Shown: piece by piece, positions 48,030 through 64,000 of the stretch
How the letters are laid out: every line of letters starts with the position of its first letter
Numbering within the stretch: the stretch's first letter is position 1
Source of the DNA: Pseudorasbora parva
Taxonomy: Eukaryota > Chordata > Actinopteri > Cypriniformes > Gobionidae
Direction of reading: 5' to 3'
Assembly: GCF_024679245.1 (NCBI RefSeq)
Contig: NC_090173.1
Coordinates: 53,820,806-53,884,805 of the forward strand
Length of the DNA: 64,000 bases
The notes under the pieces: generated by a model
Seen by the model: only the letters and a program-made list of their open reading frames with translations
What the model was told of the DNA's origin: nothing
Databases searched by the model: none
Program-made: the position numbers and the translations under genes

Positions 48030-50313
48030 CATCAAACCCATGACTTCCCATCGATTTACTCCCAATTACGAGTTCTTACGTCACATAGCCCGCGAAACAA
48101 CAATGGCAGCCCCTACAGATGCAGTGTTTAATGGAAGTCGTACTTTAAAAAACAAATCGTTTAGTAAAATAAAGTATTGGTCCAATGTTATTCATCCGCA
48201 ATGCTATGCATTAGCTATCAGGAGCTTTTGTGGCGTTAGCTAGTTTTCACTCCATTGAGTCCAAGAATAAATTAACATCAAATACATTTACAAATTTACA
48301 AATAACATAAAATAAAAGGTATAACATCTTCTCTGGCCTTATGTGCTATTTTTAATTCTCCGTTTCCCTAAAAAAGCAAGGAGTAAGCACCTTTGGCGAT
48401 GGAAATTATTGTAAATGAGCATATTATCCCCGTACGGTCCGCCATTCTTTGTTTACATCTAGCGAACGCAATTCCTCGCGCTCAGGCAGTTTGGCGTAAC
48501 TTTACCTGAAACGCTACAAAGTCGTGGTTTGAAGTTGTAACTTACGGGCTTAGAAACCTGCCTGAACCCGCTTTCGGGAAACGCACCTCAGGTCAGGACG
48601 CTCAAACAAACGTTTAACCTCTTTCCCACCTTCAAGCCAACAGGTTTTGTTGCGAAACTGTGCCATTCCGTGCGGATCCAGGCCAGCTGGCAGATTTACG
48701 GTTTGTCTTTTTCCATTGTGCTGCTGTGAAATCTGGATTAGAAAATGCATTAACTTGCTGACGCAAGACTGGGCGATGGTCTGATAATGTAGGTAAACAT
48801 TGGAGTGAACACACAATAGAGGATGATCACATTACAATGTGTATACATAGGTAGAAGTTCCCAGACACTGACATGATATGAGAAATATGTTGACATATGA
48901 TGTGAGTTTTAATGAGTTATTATACCTGATTGATGATCATCAATCCATCATTAACTCGATAACCATCATCACATCACCGCAGTGATCCGACAGAAACGAT
49001 AGCTATTGTGGTAAGAAATCCAGGCCATGAATGGTTGGTAATTGTACCGTGCCAAATCGTGCTCAAGTGTAAACGCAACTGGAATCATTATTCATTCTGT
49101 TGAGCCCGAAGGTAGAAAAGCACAGGTCTTTTTGGGTAACCAATCTAAAAATGGCTGTATACGCTCTGATTAGACAATTATCGCAATAAATAAAACAACA
49201 CACTTCACTTTTTATTAGCAATTCATCCATGGTGTGTATTCGGTGTAGCTAATTAAACACATACGGTATAATGGCTATTTTATAACTCTTGTATCAATCT
49301 GCAGGAAGCAGCACAAGAATAAACAACCCTCAAACTGTAACAGTTTCGCCCACACATTCAGATGTTCCTGTGGGCGTTGATCACACCCCAGTTCTCAAAA
49401 CAGCCCTCTCTTAACATTCATATCTGACTCGGTTATAATTAGTCAAGCCTCGGCTACCTGGAAATGCTTTGAACTCTTCTGCTATTGTGAGCTTCTATGA
49501 AGAAGTGTTCAAATAAAACGCAAAGGCTTTCCCACAGATCGTACGATCTGCCTGAAACTGTACCAGTGGCTTCAGTAAATTCACAGAAAACATCTGTCAC
49601 TAACAGAATCAACTCTCAAACATATTGTACACACATTCTCCACGCTGACAGGTGCACACAAGCATCATTCAGGAGAATGGAGATAGTATATCCATTCATT
49701 CGTGCGCTCAACCCTTTTCCTGGAAACGGCTACAGATAATTTTTTCCCTATTCAAATCCATGGCTCTGCCTATCTGGAGATAAAGCCACTAAGTCATGTG
49801 TATTTAAATCAACTTGATTCATGGATTTTTATGAATAGGACATTCATTGTATAGTAGAACTAGCCAGGATTGGCATTCATATATATATTTTTAGCTAAAA
49901 CAGTTTTAATGTATCCACTTATCTGAAGTAACATACCACATAATGTATGTAGTGATATAATTAGAAGTGTAAGACATTAACAAAAAGCCACAGACTATTT
50001 TTACACAGCCACATTTCTTGCCAGAGGACATAAGAACTTAGGGCGTAGGGCTCTGTGCTGTTTTAACAGTTATCACTGATAACAGACAGCTGATATAGAC
50101 TACTAGGAAGTCAGTCAGTCAGATACAAATCATGAACCACACACATGCTAATGCTTGGCATGGCCGGAGCACATGTACAACCGCGAGACCACACCTCTAA
50201 CTTTAAATGACCACGCTGTTACTAAAACAGTCAACGCTGCAGTAATCTACTGCATTCTAATTTACCACACTTTACCACAGTAGTTGTGTGAACATTGCAT
50301 CATCCACTATATT
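48030..50313. other. Intergenic, nothing recognised
   Basis: 2.3 kb without recognisable genes or element ends. Overlapping ORFs at 48550-48816 (minus), 49497-49739 (plus) and others have no domains. Confidence 0.45.
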
Positions 50314-50315
50314 TA

Positions 50316-51250
50316 CACTATATTGCCAAAAGTATTGGGACACCCCTCCAGATCATTGAGCTCAGGTGTTCAATCTCTTCATGGCCACAGGTGTATAAAT
50401 CAAGCACTATGCAGACGCTTCTACACACATTTGTGAAAGAATGGGTCGCTCTCAGGAGCTCCGTGAACTCAAGCGTGGTGCCGTCATAGGTTGCCACCTG
50501 CGCTATAAGTCCATCCGGGAAATTTCCTCACTATGTTCTGCAGTCAACTGTTAGTGGTATTATAACAAAGTGGAAGCAATTGGGAACAACAGCAACTCAG
50601 CCATGAAGTGGTAGGCCACGTAAAATCACAGAGCAGGGTCAGCACACCTTAAAACTTTGTGACCCCTCCAGATTAGCTCAAAAACAGTACATAAGGAGCT
50701 TCATGGAATGGGCTTCCATGGCCGAGCAGCTGCATCCAAGCCTTACAGGGGTTGGGCATGGCCCCTTAGTTCCAGTGAAAGGATTTCCTAATGCTTTAGC
50801 ATACCAAGACATTTTTGACAATTTCATGTTCCCAACTTTGTGGGAATAGTTGTGGGATGGCCCCTTCCTGTTTTAACATGACTGCGCACACTAAGCGTCG
50901 GTCCATAAAGACATGGATGAGCGAGTTTGGTGTGGAGGAACTTGACTGGCCTGCACAGAGTCCTGAGCTCAACCCGATAGATCACCTTTGGGATGAATTA
51001 GAGCGGAGACTAGAGCCAGGCCTTCTCGTCCAACATCAGTGCCTGACCTTACAGATGAGCTTCAAGAAGAATGGCCAGAAATCCCCATAAACACACTCCT
51101 AAACCTTGAGGAAAGCCTTCCCAGAAGAGCTGAAGCTGTTAGAGCTGCAAAGGGTGGGCCAACTCCCTATTAAACCCTATGAATTAAAGATGTCACTGAA
51201 GTTCAGGTGCATTTAAAGACAGGCGTCCCACAACTTTTGGCAATGTAGTG
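50316..51250 (+). mobile_element. Tc1-like transposon copy 2, both ends intact, internally deleted
   Basis: TA (50314-50315) CACTATATTGCCAAAAGTAT at the left and ACTTTTGGCAATGTAGTG TA (51251-51252) at the right make a complete terminal pair. At 935 bp it lacks a large middle part of the transposase; after the HTH start (MGRSQELRELKRGAVIGCHL, 50441 on) it jumps to the C-terminal WMSEFGVEELDWPAQSPELN region (50911 on). Compared with copy 1, the junction near 50745 is the deletion point. It is non-autonomous. Confidence 0.88.
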
Positions 51251-52228
51251 TATGTACTTTTTCCTGCACACGTTGAGGTAACACTGCAGTTTTTACTGTA
51301 TTTACTGCAGTTCATGTTTAAATGGGAAACCTGGGCCTTTGTTACTAATTAGGTACTCTTTTATTTCTCTTCCACTGAAATCCATTTTGGTGCTGCATGT
51401 GTGTAATGAATGGTGACAGGTTCTCCCTAAGTGGAGGGAGAAGCCTTTAAACAAATGTGTGTTTGTTTTATAACTATTTTATAACCTTCATTTACTGTCA
51501 TGGCATGCCACTGTTGACAGAGCTGTTTGCACAGCTGTCATATATTGTTCGCACTGTATAAAACAGTGTCTAAATAATATAATGTCAAAGATTCATGCTA
51601 TAATCCTTTTTTTTGCTTCAAGACCCACATTTTAAACAATATGCAAAATCACAGCACAGAGCATGAAGCATTCTGCTCTAGCTTTTCTGCTCGGTACGCC
51701 TGCAGATGTACACATGGTCTGAGAATATTTCAGACCGTGTGTAAACTGACAGGAAAGTGTTTCAGAGTGGATTGTGTCAATATTAATAACATGCTGTTGA
51801 AGAAGGAAAAAATACTTTCCTGAAGAACACGTGTTCTTGACAGGCGATGACCAGAGGATATGGATTTGCTTTTCCAGGCTTTACGAGAAAGCCAAGCCCT
51901 CTTTTTGCTGTCATGACAACCAGATGTGGTGTGATGCAAGGCATAGTCTCATATAGTTTGTTGGGAAAGGAATACTAGCTAATTAACTGAATATTGCATG
52001 GTATGCACTTTATATTGAAGTTTCCCAGAATGTGTTTAGTAAGGAATAATTGATGACAGGCCATTGAATTGTTAAAATTGTAAAAAATTGTTAAAAAAAA
52101 ACAATTATGCACACCCGAGGTAGTTACTCTGTTAAATATTTGTATAATCATTTTTACTACAGTTACCACACCTCAATTCATTGTGTAGATGTTGTATTTC
52201 TAGACATTTTTCAGTTTTTTTGTGCTTA
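51251..52228. other. Intergenic, nothing recognised
   Basis: AT-rich, no convincing ORF or repeat end. Confidence 0.45.
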
Positions 52229-53258
52229 AAAAAGGTTGGTTGGTTGGATGACTGGTTGGTTTGTTGGTTGGTTGGTTGGTTGGTTGGTTGGTTGGATGAC
52301 TGATTGGTTGGTTGGTTGGTTGGTTGATTGGATGACTGATTGGTTGGTTGGTTGGATGACTGATTGGTTGGTTGGTTGGTTGGATGACTGATTGGTTGGT
52401 TGGTTGGTTGGTTGATTGGATGACTTATTGGTTGGTTGGTTGGTTGGCTGGTTGGATGACTGATTGGTTGGTTGTTTGGATGACTGATTGGTTGGTTGGT
52501 TGGATGACAGATTGGTTGGTTGGTTGGTTGGTTGGATGACTGATTGGTTGGTTGTTTGGATGACTGATTGGTTGGTTGGATGACTGAATGGTTGGTTGGT
52601 TGATTGGATGACTGATTGGTTGGTTGGTTGGTTGGTTGGTTGGTTGGCTGATTGGATGACTGATTGGTTGGTTGGTTGGTTGGTTGGTTGGCTGATTGGA
52701 TGACTGATTGGTTGGTTGATTGGATGACTGATTGTTTTGGGTGACTGATTGGTTGGTTGGTTGCTTGTTTGGATGGTTGGATGACTGATTGTTTTGGATG
52801 ACTGATTGGTTGGTTGCTTGTTTGGTTGGTTGGATGACTGATTGATTGGTTGGTTGATTGGATGACTGAATGGTTGGTTGGTTGGTTGATTGGATGACTG
52901 ATTGGTTGGTTGGTTGATTGGATGACTGATTGGTTGGTTGATTGGATGACTGATTGGTTTGGATGACTTATTGGATGACTGATTGGTTGGTTGGATGACT
53001 GAATGGTTGGTTGGTTGGTTGGTTGGTTGGTCGGTTGGTTGATTGGATGACTGATTGGTTTGGATGACTGATTGGATGACTGGTTGGTTGGTTGATTGGA
53101 TGACTGATTGGTTTGGATGACTGATTGGATGACTGGTTGGTTGGTTGGATGACTGAATGGTTGGTTGGTTGATTGATAGGCGGGGTGATTGATTGGTTGA
53201 TTGGTTGGTTGCCTGATTAGTTGGATGACTGATTAGTTGGTTGGTTGGTTGATTGATT
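52229..53258 (+). repeat. GGTT / GATGACTGATT minisatellite, about 1 kb
   Basis: Arrays of TTGG tetranucleotides are punctuated by GGATGACTGATT, giving higher-order units of roughly 24-48 bp. Variants include GATGACTTATT, TGACTGAATGG, TTGCTTGTTTGG and GTTTTGGATGACTG. There is no ORF across it. Confidence 0.95.
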
Positions 53259-55290
<2,032 letters not shown>

Positions 55291-55622
55291 CACATAGAAA
55301 ACGAAACAACGCTGCCTAAAAATACAGTTGCATTATGTGTAATGAACAGCCCTTCATTGCGATCATGTCATATTTGCATCTAGCCAAATGAGCCATAGGG
55401 CATTTTATGGTGGATTGAGTTCCATTTAATCTGCCTTACATATATGGAAGTCAAGGTTGACTGTGAGAATGGCACAGTTTTCTCTTGAATTTAGCCTTCA
55501 TGACATGTTTAAACTCTTCTGAGCTAGTGTAAATATAACAGTCAGCGTTCCAAAGAACAATTAAACACTTATAAACAATGACTCATCGCTTTGCTAGAAC
55601 CACAATTAAGCACACACATACT

Positions 55623-55624
<2 letters not shown>

Positions 55625-55674
<50 letters not shown>

Positions 55675-55690
55675 GCACACACACGCACAC
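55625..55690. repeat. (CA)n microsatellite, imperfect
   Basis: A CA run with CG interruptions at its right end. Confidence 0.95.
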
Positions 55691-55763
55691 GTCTAGGAAG
55701 GTTATCTTTCTACCAATCACACAAAACTCATTCTGTATGATTTTTAAGCTTACACACACACAC

Positions 55764-56355
<592 letters not shown>

Positions 56356-56376
56356 ACGCACACACACACGTACACA

Positions 56377-56458
<82 letters not shown>
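56356..56458. repeat. (CA)n microsatellite
   Basis: A CA run of about 103 bp with early CG/TA interruptions. Confidence 0.97.
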
Positions 56459-56460
<2 letters not shown>

Positions 56461-56872
56461 GCATTGTCACCCAAGTCAAAGGCATCTGTTCTTTTGCCAT
56501 CGCTGAAACTGGCTTTACCAGAAATCTACCAGTATCCTCTTTTAATTTCTCACATGACGTTATTACTACAAAGGTGCTTTGTACAGAAAATGCTGTCTAA
56601 TGCACCACAAGGCTCTCAGCTGTTTGTCATAAAGAGTTATGTACCTGAAGAAAGCTATCCATTAGCATCCCCGTTCATGGCAATAGACCATTTGGGAGAA
56701 TATGTCACAGTTAGTTAGAGACAAACTATGGTGGCAGAAAAACACATGGAGGAAAATGGACGAGATAAATGGAATATGATGGAAAAAATGAATGCAAAAA
56801 GATGGTCTGCATGGTTTATAGTGTAAGGGTGGTTTTCCTAAAGGGGTTCAAGGCTGCACGATTGCCGAATGA

Positions 56873-58013
56873 CAGAGGTGGTAAAAGTACTCAAAAGTTA
56901 TACTCGAGTGAAAGTATATATACCTAAATAAAAAATTACTCCAGTAAAAGTAGAAAGTCCTCCATTCAAACATCACTTGAGTAAAAGTACAAAAGTATCA
57001 GATTTAAAACGTACTCAAGTACCGAAAGTAAAAAGTAAATATTCAAATTAACTGTAAATATCAATAGTTACGCAGATAAAATCTTTTGGGACTGATATGC
57101 AATGCTTTAATTGAACAAATGATAAGATTAGATACTGCAATTAAGAATTTGTTAGATTTGCAATTAATAAGAGACAATGAAGCACCTTAACACAGTATAG
57201 GGGATAAACTTAAAATAGACGTGTTCCATAACATTAGCTCCATAAAACAGATGAGGAGCAAGATACTATTAACTAATTCAAAATTAATTCAAAAGCCATA
57301 ACCACAATGACATATTACGTAACAATTAGTTAATAGTCATGTGCCTCAACAAGTAAAGTCATAATATAATTTTGCCAATTGTTGTGATTAATGATGAATT
57401 ACACAGACAACTGAGAGTCGGAATGCATGGCTTTGAATACATGAATTTACATTATTAGTTAATGTAATATGTTATTAGGGAATTAATAATGTGAATAGCA
57501 ATTCATATATTACTTAATCTATTAATCATAGAGAATGTTCATTAGTTGCTGATGCAGTAATCATTAATAAATGGTTTAGTTCTTCATTAGTAATACATTA
57601 ACTCATGATTATCTGTGCATTAGTTAGGCATGAATTATAATAGTGCACCTGTATTGTAAAATGTTACTGATGTTTTCATAGTAAATTGTGTGCCGCAAAA
57701 TAAAAAAGTTGGGGAAACACTGAGCTAACGTTAGTGTGGCAAACCTGACTTGTCAGCTTTTCCAAGTCTATACCCGACTGGATCATCCATGACTGACCAG
57801 ACCGGTTTGGAAATCAAGTGTAATAAATACTTAATACTTGGAGCGGGCTTGGGGAAATGTATTGGAGTAAAAAGTAAACTTTGTATTTAATATTGTAGTG
57901 GAGTAAGAGTAAAAGTAGATGCAAATAAAATATACTCAAGTAAAGTACAGATCCCCGAAAAAAATACTTAAGTAAAGTATCAAAGTATTTTTACTTGATT
58001 ACTTACCACCCCT
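56873..58013. mobile_element. hAT element with exact 8-bp target duplication
   Basis: CCGAATGA is exact at 56865-56872 and 58014-58021. The ends CAGAGGTGGTAAAAGTACT and TACTTACCACCCCTG are inverted. AAAAGTACTC/GAGTAAAAGT subterminal repeats match an abundant vertebrate/fish hAT MITE. It has no ORF. Confidence 0.85.
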
Positions 58014-58337
58014 GCCGAATGAGAAACGTTATCAGCATGATGGTAGAAAACTGTTCATTTCTTGTCTATTACCACCCATTATACCAACAATGGAGATAAG
58101 CGCAGTTAAAATAGCAAAATATGAGGAGAGCATTGCTGCGGTGTGACGATATTGTATTACAGTACATCAAAGTTAATGCCGAATCAAAACTAGTAAGCAC
58201 ATTTATAATTTAAACGGTTTAATGAACATATGGTTATACTTAAAATAGGAAATAGATGTATGAGATGATTAAAAACTCATATAATCATACCCAGCATACA
58301 CAATGTTGACAAAAGCTTTGTTAGTGAAAAGTGTTGT

Positions 58338-58502
58338 AAGGCTTGGATGAGCTCTTCGGCCATGGAAACCCATGAAGCTCTCTACACACTGATCTTGAGC
58401 TCATCTGAAGGCCTCATGAAGCTTGGAGGTCTGTAGCTATTGGACTCTGTAAAAAGTTTGGCGACCTCTGTGCGCCTCAGCATGCGCTGACCCCACTCTG
58501 TG
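58338..58502 (-). mobile_element. Tc1-like internal fragment
   Basis: On the minus strand TCATCTAAGCC-like, GAGCTCAAGATCAGTGTGTA, GAGAGCTTCATGGGTTTCCA and ACAGACCTCC match 31990-32135 of Tc1-like copy 1. Both ends are missing. Confidence 0.65.
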
Positions 58503-59843
<1,341 letters not shown>

Positions 59844-59869
59844 TGAAATGAAAGGGGGGGGGGGATGGA

Positions 59870-59995
59870 AGGAAACACTGATCCCCATAATGGTGACTTC
59901 AAACTAAATATTAATTAAAATATCAACATCTAAACCTCTGTTAGTCTCACAAAGAACTTCTGTAGACGTCTGACAGAAAAATAAAGTCAACATCG
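59870..59995 (-). repeat. Palindromic-family fragment
   Basis: CCCATAATGGTGACTTCAAA, ATCAACATCTAAACCTCTGT and TTCTGTAGACGTCTGACAGA match 18262-18357 of the palindromic element. Confidence 0.65.
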
Positions 59996-61607
59996 TCATC
60001 AGCTGAACTAGTCCACTTTCACATCCTTGCTGTATTTATAATGACATACTATTAAAACTCAAAGTTTTCAACTTTATTTTAAAGAGATAAAGTAGATTTT
60101 AAATAAAGATCAAACGAGTTCCCGGTGACGAGGTGACATAAACACACACATGACGACAACACGTCTGTGGAAGTACAAAGGCACTTTACAAACAATTTGA
60201 TCCTATGAACTCAAAAAAACGTTTTAAACACCAGTAATCCGAACATACTGTAGCTGATCATTGTAATTTTGTTCATGTAGAAAGCACTGACATTCAACAA
60301 TCACAGTATCCTCACAAGCATTTGAGTCTGAAGTGATAGTGTCTTCAGTGTAATGTACACGCTGGCAGTTTTCTAGATATTTGATTGTGTGTTCATCCTC
60401 AATCATCACCTTTAGTTTGCTTTTAAACTGTGAGCTGGGATGGAGGAAGGAAACTTTTCTTCATTGGAAGAAACTGATGTGAGAATCTCTGGGAAAATCA
60501 GTCGTGTACTGGAAACTGACATTTTCCCAAATAACAACCAAACAAGACTGCCCTGCTCGGGCTCCCACTGCAAATGTTGAAAAATGACCTCAGAGATGTG
60601 GTGAGTTCAGGACGGCACGGCGCTGAATGGACCACACATGGATCTCTGCAATATCCCTATCACTTTTCAGGGCATGCAGGTTTTATAAAAAAATATTTAA
60701 TACATATGTAATGTGCATGTACTAGGCAAGTCAAGGCAAGTTTATTTGTAGAGCACATTTCATACCCAATAGCAAATCAAAGTTCTTTACAAAGAAATTC
60801 ATTAAAATAGTGGTACAATATGCATGAGAAAGTGACACTATGTGACTATTGTTTTAAAGTTTGGGGATGTCTGAAGACTGAATCGTCTGACGAGCATTTG
60901 CATGATTTTAGAGAGACATCTAGTGGCGACATTAATCTTACAAAATAAGTTAAACAGGTTAACCCTGGCACAAATAATTCATTTTACCTAGGATAGTTAA
61001 GTAAATCCACATGTTTAATAATATAATTTAATAGTTAACTATCAAAATATTGTAGTATATAGCAAAAATTGCTTCCCACAAAACAGGAGGAAGTACATAC
61101 ATTATTTGGAGAAGAAAAACACGACGTAATAACAAAAGGATAATTCAGACTATCTAGTCATCTGTGAAGGAACGCACATTGGGCAGCACTGAGGGCAAGA
61201 GTCTGCCCTGCACACGGTGCTTCTCAATGCCTTACAGCAGCGTCAGCATGTAGAAAGCCAGATCGACACTGCTGAGATCTCAGAGGACTCATCAACCACA
61301 ATACTACATCATTGACGTGTTGGTCCAGTCTCTCTGTTCGTCTGCTCCTCCACTCCCAAAGAGCTGTCCAGTGCCGTCTCAAAAGGAAGATGTAGGACTA
61401 AAAACACATGAACATTGCTGGAGCTTAAGAGAGAAGATGGTAATAAAACTGAAATATTTTCCCTGATGAGAGTTCTTGAACCCATTTAGGATTCAGCCTG
61501 TGAGAAATCACCTTTATCGCCATTCTTGAAGTGTTTCTTGTTAAAAATAGCAGAGCTGTCTTTGCTATGTTCGAATGAATCACTGGCTGCACTTCAAAAT
61601 GATGTAA
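59996..61607. other. Intergenic, with one short dispersed repeat
   Basis: 60725-60815 (CAAGTCAAGGCAAGTTTATT, TTCATTAAAA end) matches a common teleost repeat. Otherwise there are only short ORFs without domains. Confidence 0.45.
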
Positions 61608-61615
61608 AACATTTG

Positions 61616-63207
61616 GGTAACACTTTATTTGGGGTGAAATGCTGTTTCATGCATACTGAGCTTTTTACACTGTTAAAGACTTGGATTCCCAAAGTTTCTA
61701 AAACTAATGTTGGACGTTTGATGGAGTATTTCTGTGTCAAAAATATTCCTTCCGGTTTCTCACAAGTTTCGGAGAGTTTTTTTCGAGTATGGGTCGGCTT
61801 GACGTCGACAGAGCGGAAGGTCCTTGTATGGGCCGTACGGGCTCTTCTCCCGGTAGGGTGCGCGCGCGTCACTAGAGCGAGAGAGAGGAAATGCACGCCC
61901 ATAAACACTCTCAGGTGCAGATCCAGTCGTCTGTGAACACTTCTGTCGCGCCGCGCTCCACTTTATTCCTATGGGTGACGTTAAATGACTTTAACACTTC
62001 AGCACAGCATTCCGGGAAGGCAGCGCTGCATTTGAACCGGTTTGAACGCAGAAATGACGGCAAGCGTCACAACATCAGGCTTCAGTTGCATCGCAAAAGT
62101 GGATCTCCACGGTCACTGCTGTCAGGACTTCACCAAATCAACAGTTACCAAAGAAGTGTGTTTTTGACGGAGCGGTCCCAGCGATAAAGGTTCGGTCGTG
62201 CTTTGGAAACAGGCAGTGAGTTAAACTGCTTCAAATGTCTATGCTGTTGGCTATCGTCACGTGAGTAAACATCAGTAAACGACACGATCGCGTAAAACGT
62301 TAGTTAATTTATCAATGGAGCATGCGATCTATGGTGTGTGTTTAAATACATTTGTTTAGCTGACCACTATAGGTGTCAGTTTGATTATTGTAAAACCACC
62401 CAAACATAAACCTAGGGGACGTTCTCACAAAGTGTTTCGTCATTCAAAAATCCACTACTCCATTGTTTTTTTTATACACTATCTGATGTGAAAAACCGTC
62501 ACATACAATAGTCCATAAACCGAATCATGTCCTCATAAACTGCGAGTAAAGACACACAAATGTTGACAGGCCACTAAATACAGTACATACCACAGAGACG
62601 GACGTCCTGCTGTTGCTGCTTCTCCTGTTCAATTTATTTCAGCGTCCGGATCTGATTCTGGATCATATCTGTATTAGTTGAATCTGATTGATAGCCATGG
62701 TTTATTTAGGGTAACGTTTTCTTCTCCACGCTTGAGGACGTCACCGCTTTGCGCATTCGTCATTCTTTAGCTCCGCCCACACGATACGCCTCCAGGCGCT
62801 CGTTTTTTTCCGGAAAGACTCAGTACAGCCCATATTTCTTTTATAAATATAAGAAAACTAAAGACTTTTCAGAGATATGAAGGATGCAATACTACTCTAT
62901 AGGTACTCAAGATTGACATGAGATTGTTTCACCCCCACCCCCCCTTTAAGGTTCAGTTATTAACTATTAACTAGTTGCTTATTATCATGCACATTACTAG
63001 GATATTGGCTGTTTATTAGTAATTATAAAGCACATATTAATGCCTTATTCTGCATGACCTTATTCTACATCCCTTAATCCTACCCAATACCTAAACTTAA
63101 ATGCTACAAAAACCTTACTAACTATTAATAAGCAGTAAATTAGGAGTTTATTGAGGAAAAAGTCGTAGTTAATAGTGAATATGTGTTCCCCATACTAAAG
63201 TGTTACC
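61616..63207. mobile_element. GGTAACACTTTATTT element with exact 8-bp duplication, split by an insertion
   Basis: AACATTTG is exact at 61608-61615 and 63208-63215. The ends GGTAACACTTTATTT and AAAGTGTTACC are inverted. The interior after 62947 (TTAACTATTAACTAGTTGCT, AAAGCACATATTAATGCCTT, ACTATTAATAAGCAGTAAAT) is a well-known fish MITE. The inserted part, about 61632-62946, is a different element. Confidence 0.82.
61632..62946 (+). mobile_element. GGGGTGAAATGCTG / GTTTCACCCCC element nested in 61616-63207
   Basis: It begins GGGGTGAAATGCTGTTTCAT and ends GAGATTGTTTCACCCCC followed by a C-rich run and TTTAA. Remembered cyprinid copies have TTAAAGGGGGGGTGAAA ends, so the left end has lost a few bases. 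Internal CTCACAAGTTTCGGAGAGTT and GTACAGCCCATATTTCTTTT blocks match that family. A 136-codon ORF (61526-61936) starts outside the element and has no domain. Confidence 0.65.
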
Positions 63208-63215
63208 AACATTTG

Positions 63216-63754
63216 TCACACGGGAACTTTGGCTAATGCTCATCTCAAAGTTATGAGCAAACGTTCTTCCCGTAACATTAATATTGTTCAACGTTATCTC
63301 TTTAATTAAACTATTAAATAATGTTCTCAAAAGGTTAGCACAAAAACCTTATTTGGACATTGCTTGTAGAAAGTTCTCATAATGTCGGTGGATAATATTC
63401 TTTACAGCACATTCTTCGATTGTCCTTTAAATATTGAGGATCACTAACTTTCTGGTTTAAAAAGGGATTAAAGTTGGATGTTACACAAAACCCCCTGTGT
63501 TTAGTGAACACCTAGAGGAAACAAACAGAATCATTGACGGAAAGAGGAACAAACTTTTGAAGTCACCTTTGTGGTGATCAATGTTTCCTGTAGTTGGGCT
63601 GTGTTTTGTTAGTTTTAGACTGGCAGCTTTAATAATTTGCTCAGAAAACACTTACTGTGGAAGAACAAACTGAGACAGAACAACCTCAGGTGATGTTGGC
63701 TGTTAATTAATGGTGGCATCATCACAATGTGGCTTGATTCACTCATTTCATATT
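63216..63754. other. Intergenic with palindromic-family remnant
   Basis: 63556-63600 (AAGTCACCTTTGTGGTGATC, CCTGTAGTTGGGCTG) resembles 17434-17475 of the palindromic element. Nothing else was recognised. Confidence 0.45.
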
Positions 63755-64000
63755 TAGGCCCTGTCCCAAATGGCACACTTCAGGTCTTGTGGACTTACAA
63801 TGGCCATTGCGTGCGCGTGTCCGTTAAGTCCACGAGACCGTAGGGTGTCCCATTCGTCATCTAAGCTTAGAGAAGGGTGCTCGTGAGCGCCCCCTTCGCG
63901 GCAGCTATGCACCCTCGATGCGCACTTCAGCTGAGCCAGGAAGAAACATGATAACAAAACACCAATCATTTGACTGTCAATAGCCGCGTTTCCACCGCAG
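63755..64000 (+). repeat. GGCCCTGTCCCAAATGGCAC cyprinid repeat, cut by the window edge
   Basis: GGCCCTGTCCCAAATGGCAC, CGTGTCCGTTAAGTCCACGA and GACCGTAGGGTGTCCCATTC follow the order of a dispersed cyprinid repeat. GCCGCGTTTCCACCGCAG at the end looks like the start of another one. The 71-codon minus-strand ORF is not a gene. Confidence 0.55.

Noticed and set aside
52229..53258. CRISPR-like array of repeats and spacers
   Set aside because: The units are simple tetranucleotide expansions with variable length, not constant repeats with unique spacers, and the DNA is vertebrate.
61526..61936. 136-codon plus-strand ORF
   Set aside because: It begins in flanking DNA and crosses into two different repeat elements; no domain or splice context.

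Overview
The window looks like teleost, and more specifically cyprinid, nuclear DNA. The evidence is one intact vertebrate SOCS3 gene, very long CA/GT, GA and AT microsatellites, and dense copies of fish DNA-transposon families (hAT, Tc1/mariner, Harbinger, piggyBac-like and foldback MITEs) together with a decayed DANA/HE1-type tRNA SINE. Family names for repeats come from recognition of termini, target-site duplications (TSDs) and remembered fish sequences. No database search was run.

Genes. The only clearly functional gene is socs3 at the left edge: a GC-box/TATA-like promoter, a non-coding first exon ending at 884, an intron that holds two short repeats, and a single coding exon (1751-2374) with KIR, SH2 and SOCS box, followed by an AU-rich 3' UTR with a polyadenylation signal near 3039. 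A second locus, about 23930-26445, is a three-exon copy of a repetitive fish gene family with a PB1-like domain. Its exons join in frame, but a TGA interrupts the domain, so it is called a pseudogene. Two Tc1-like copies (31692-32823 and 50316-51250) carry broken transposase sequence. From 3 kb onward I see no other host gene, so about 60 kb is intergenic and built mostly of repeats.

Layout. 0.3-5 kb: socs3 and MITEs. 6-8 kb: an inverted pair of one MITE family, one copy complete with a 9-bp TSD. 10-16 kb: known-type cyprinid repeats, including a TTAA-flanked element nested in another. 17-19 kb: a three-level nest (hAT-like, then a 1.7-kb palindrome, then a SINE). 19.2-19.9 kb: a tandem array of about 197-bp units carrying tRNA-like and primer-binding-site-like motifs. 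20-22 kb: a hAT element with an exact 8-bp TSD. 24-27 kb: the PB1-like pseudogene and a long foldback MITE. 31-33 kb: Tc1-like copy 1. 33.7-35.1 kb: hAT element. 35.7-39.2 kb: another three-level nest. 39.5-40.5 kb: Harbinger element inside another repeat. 41-44 kb: a Helentron-like element between inverted Tc1 ends. 45-48 kb: nested MITEs and a hAT element. 50-51 kb: Tc1-like copy 2. 52-53 kb: minisatellite. 55-60 kb: CA-repeat clusters around a hAT element. 61.6-63.2 kb: nested hAT-type element. The right edge enters another repeat.

I found no evidence for a new defence, biosynthetic or regulatory system. The observations most worth following are the nested insertions with readable TSDs, the tRNA-like tandem array, the Helentron-like element and the interrupted PB1-like locus.
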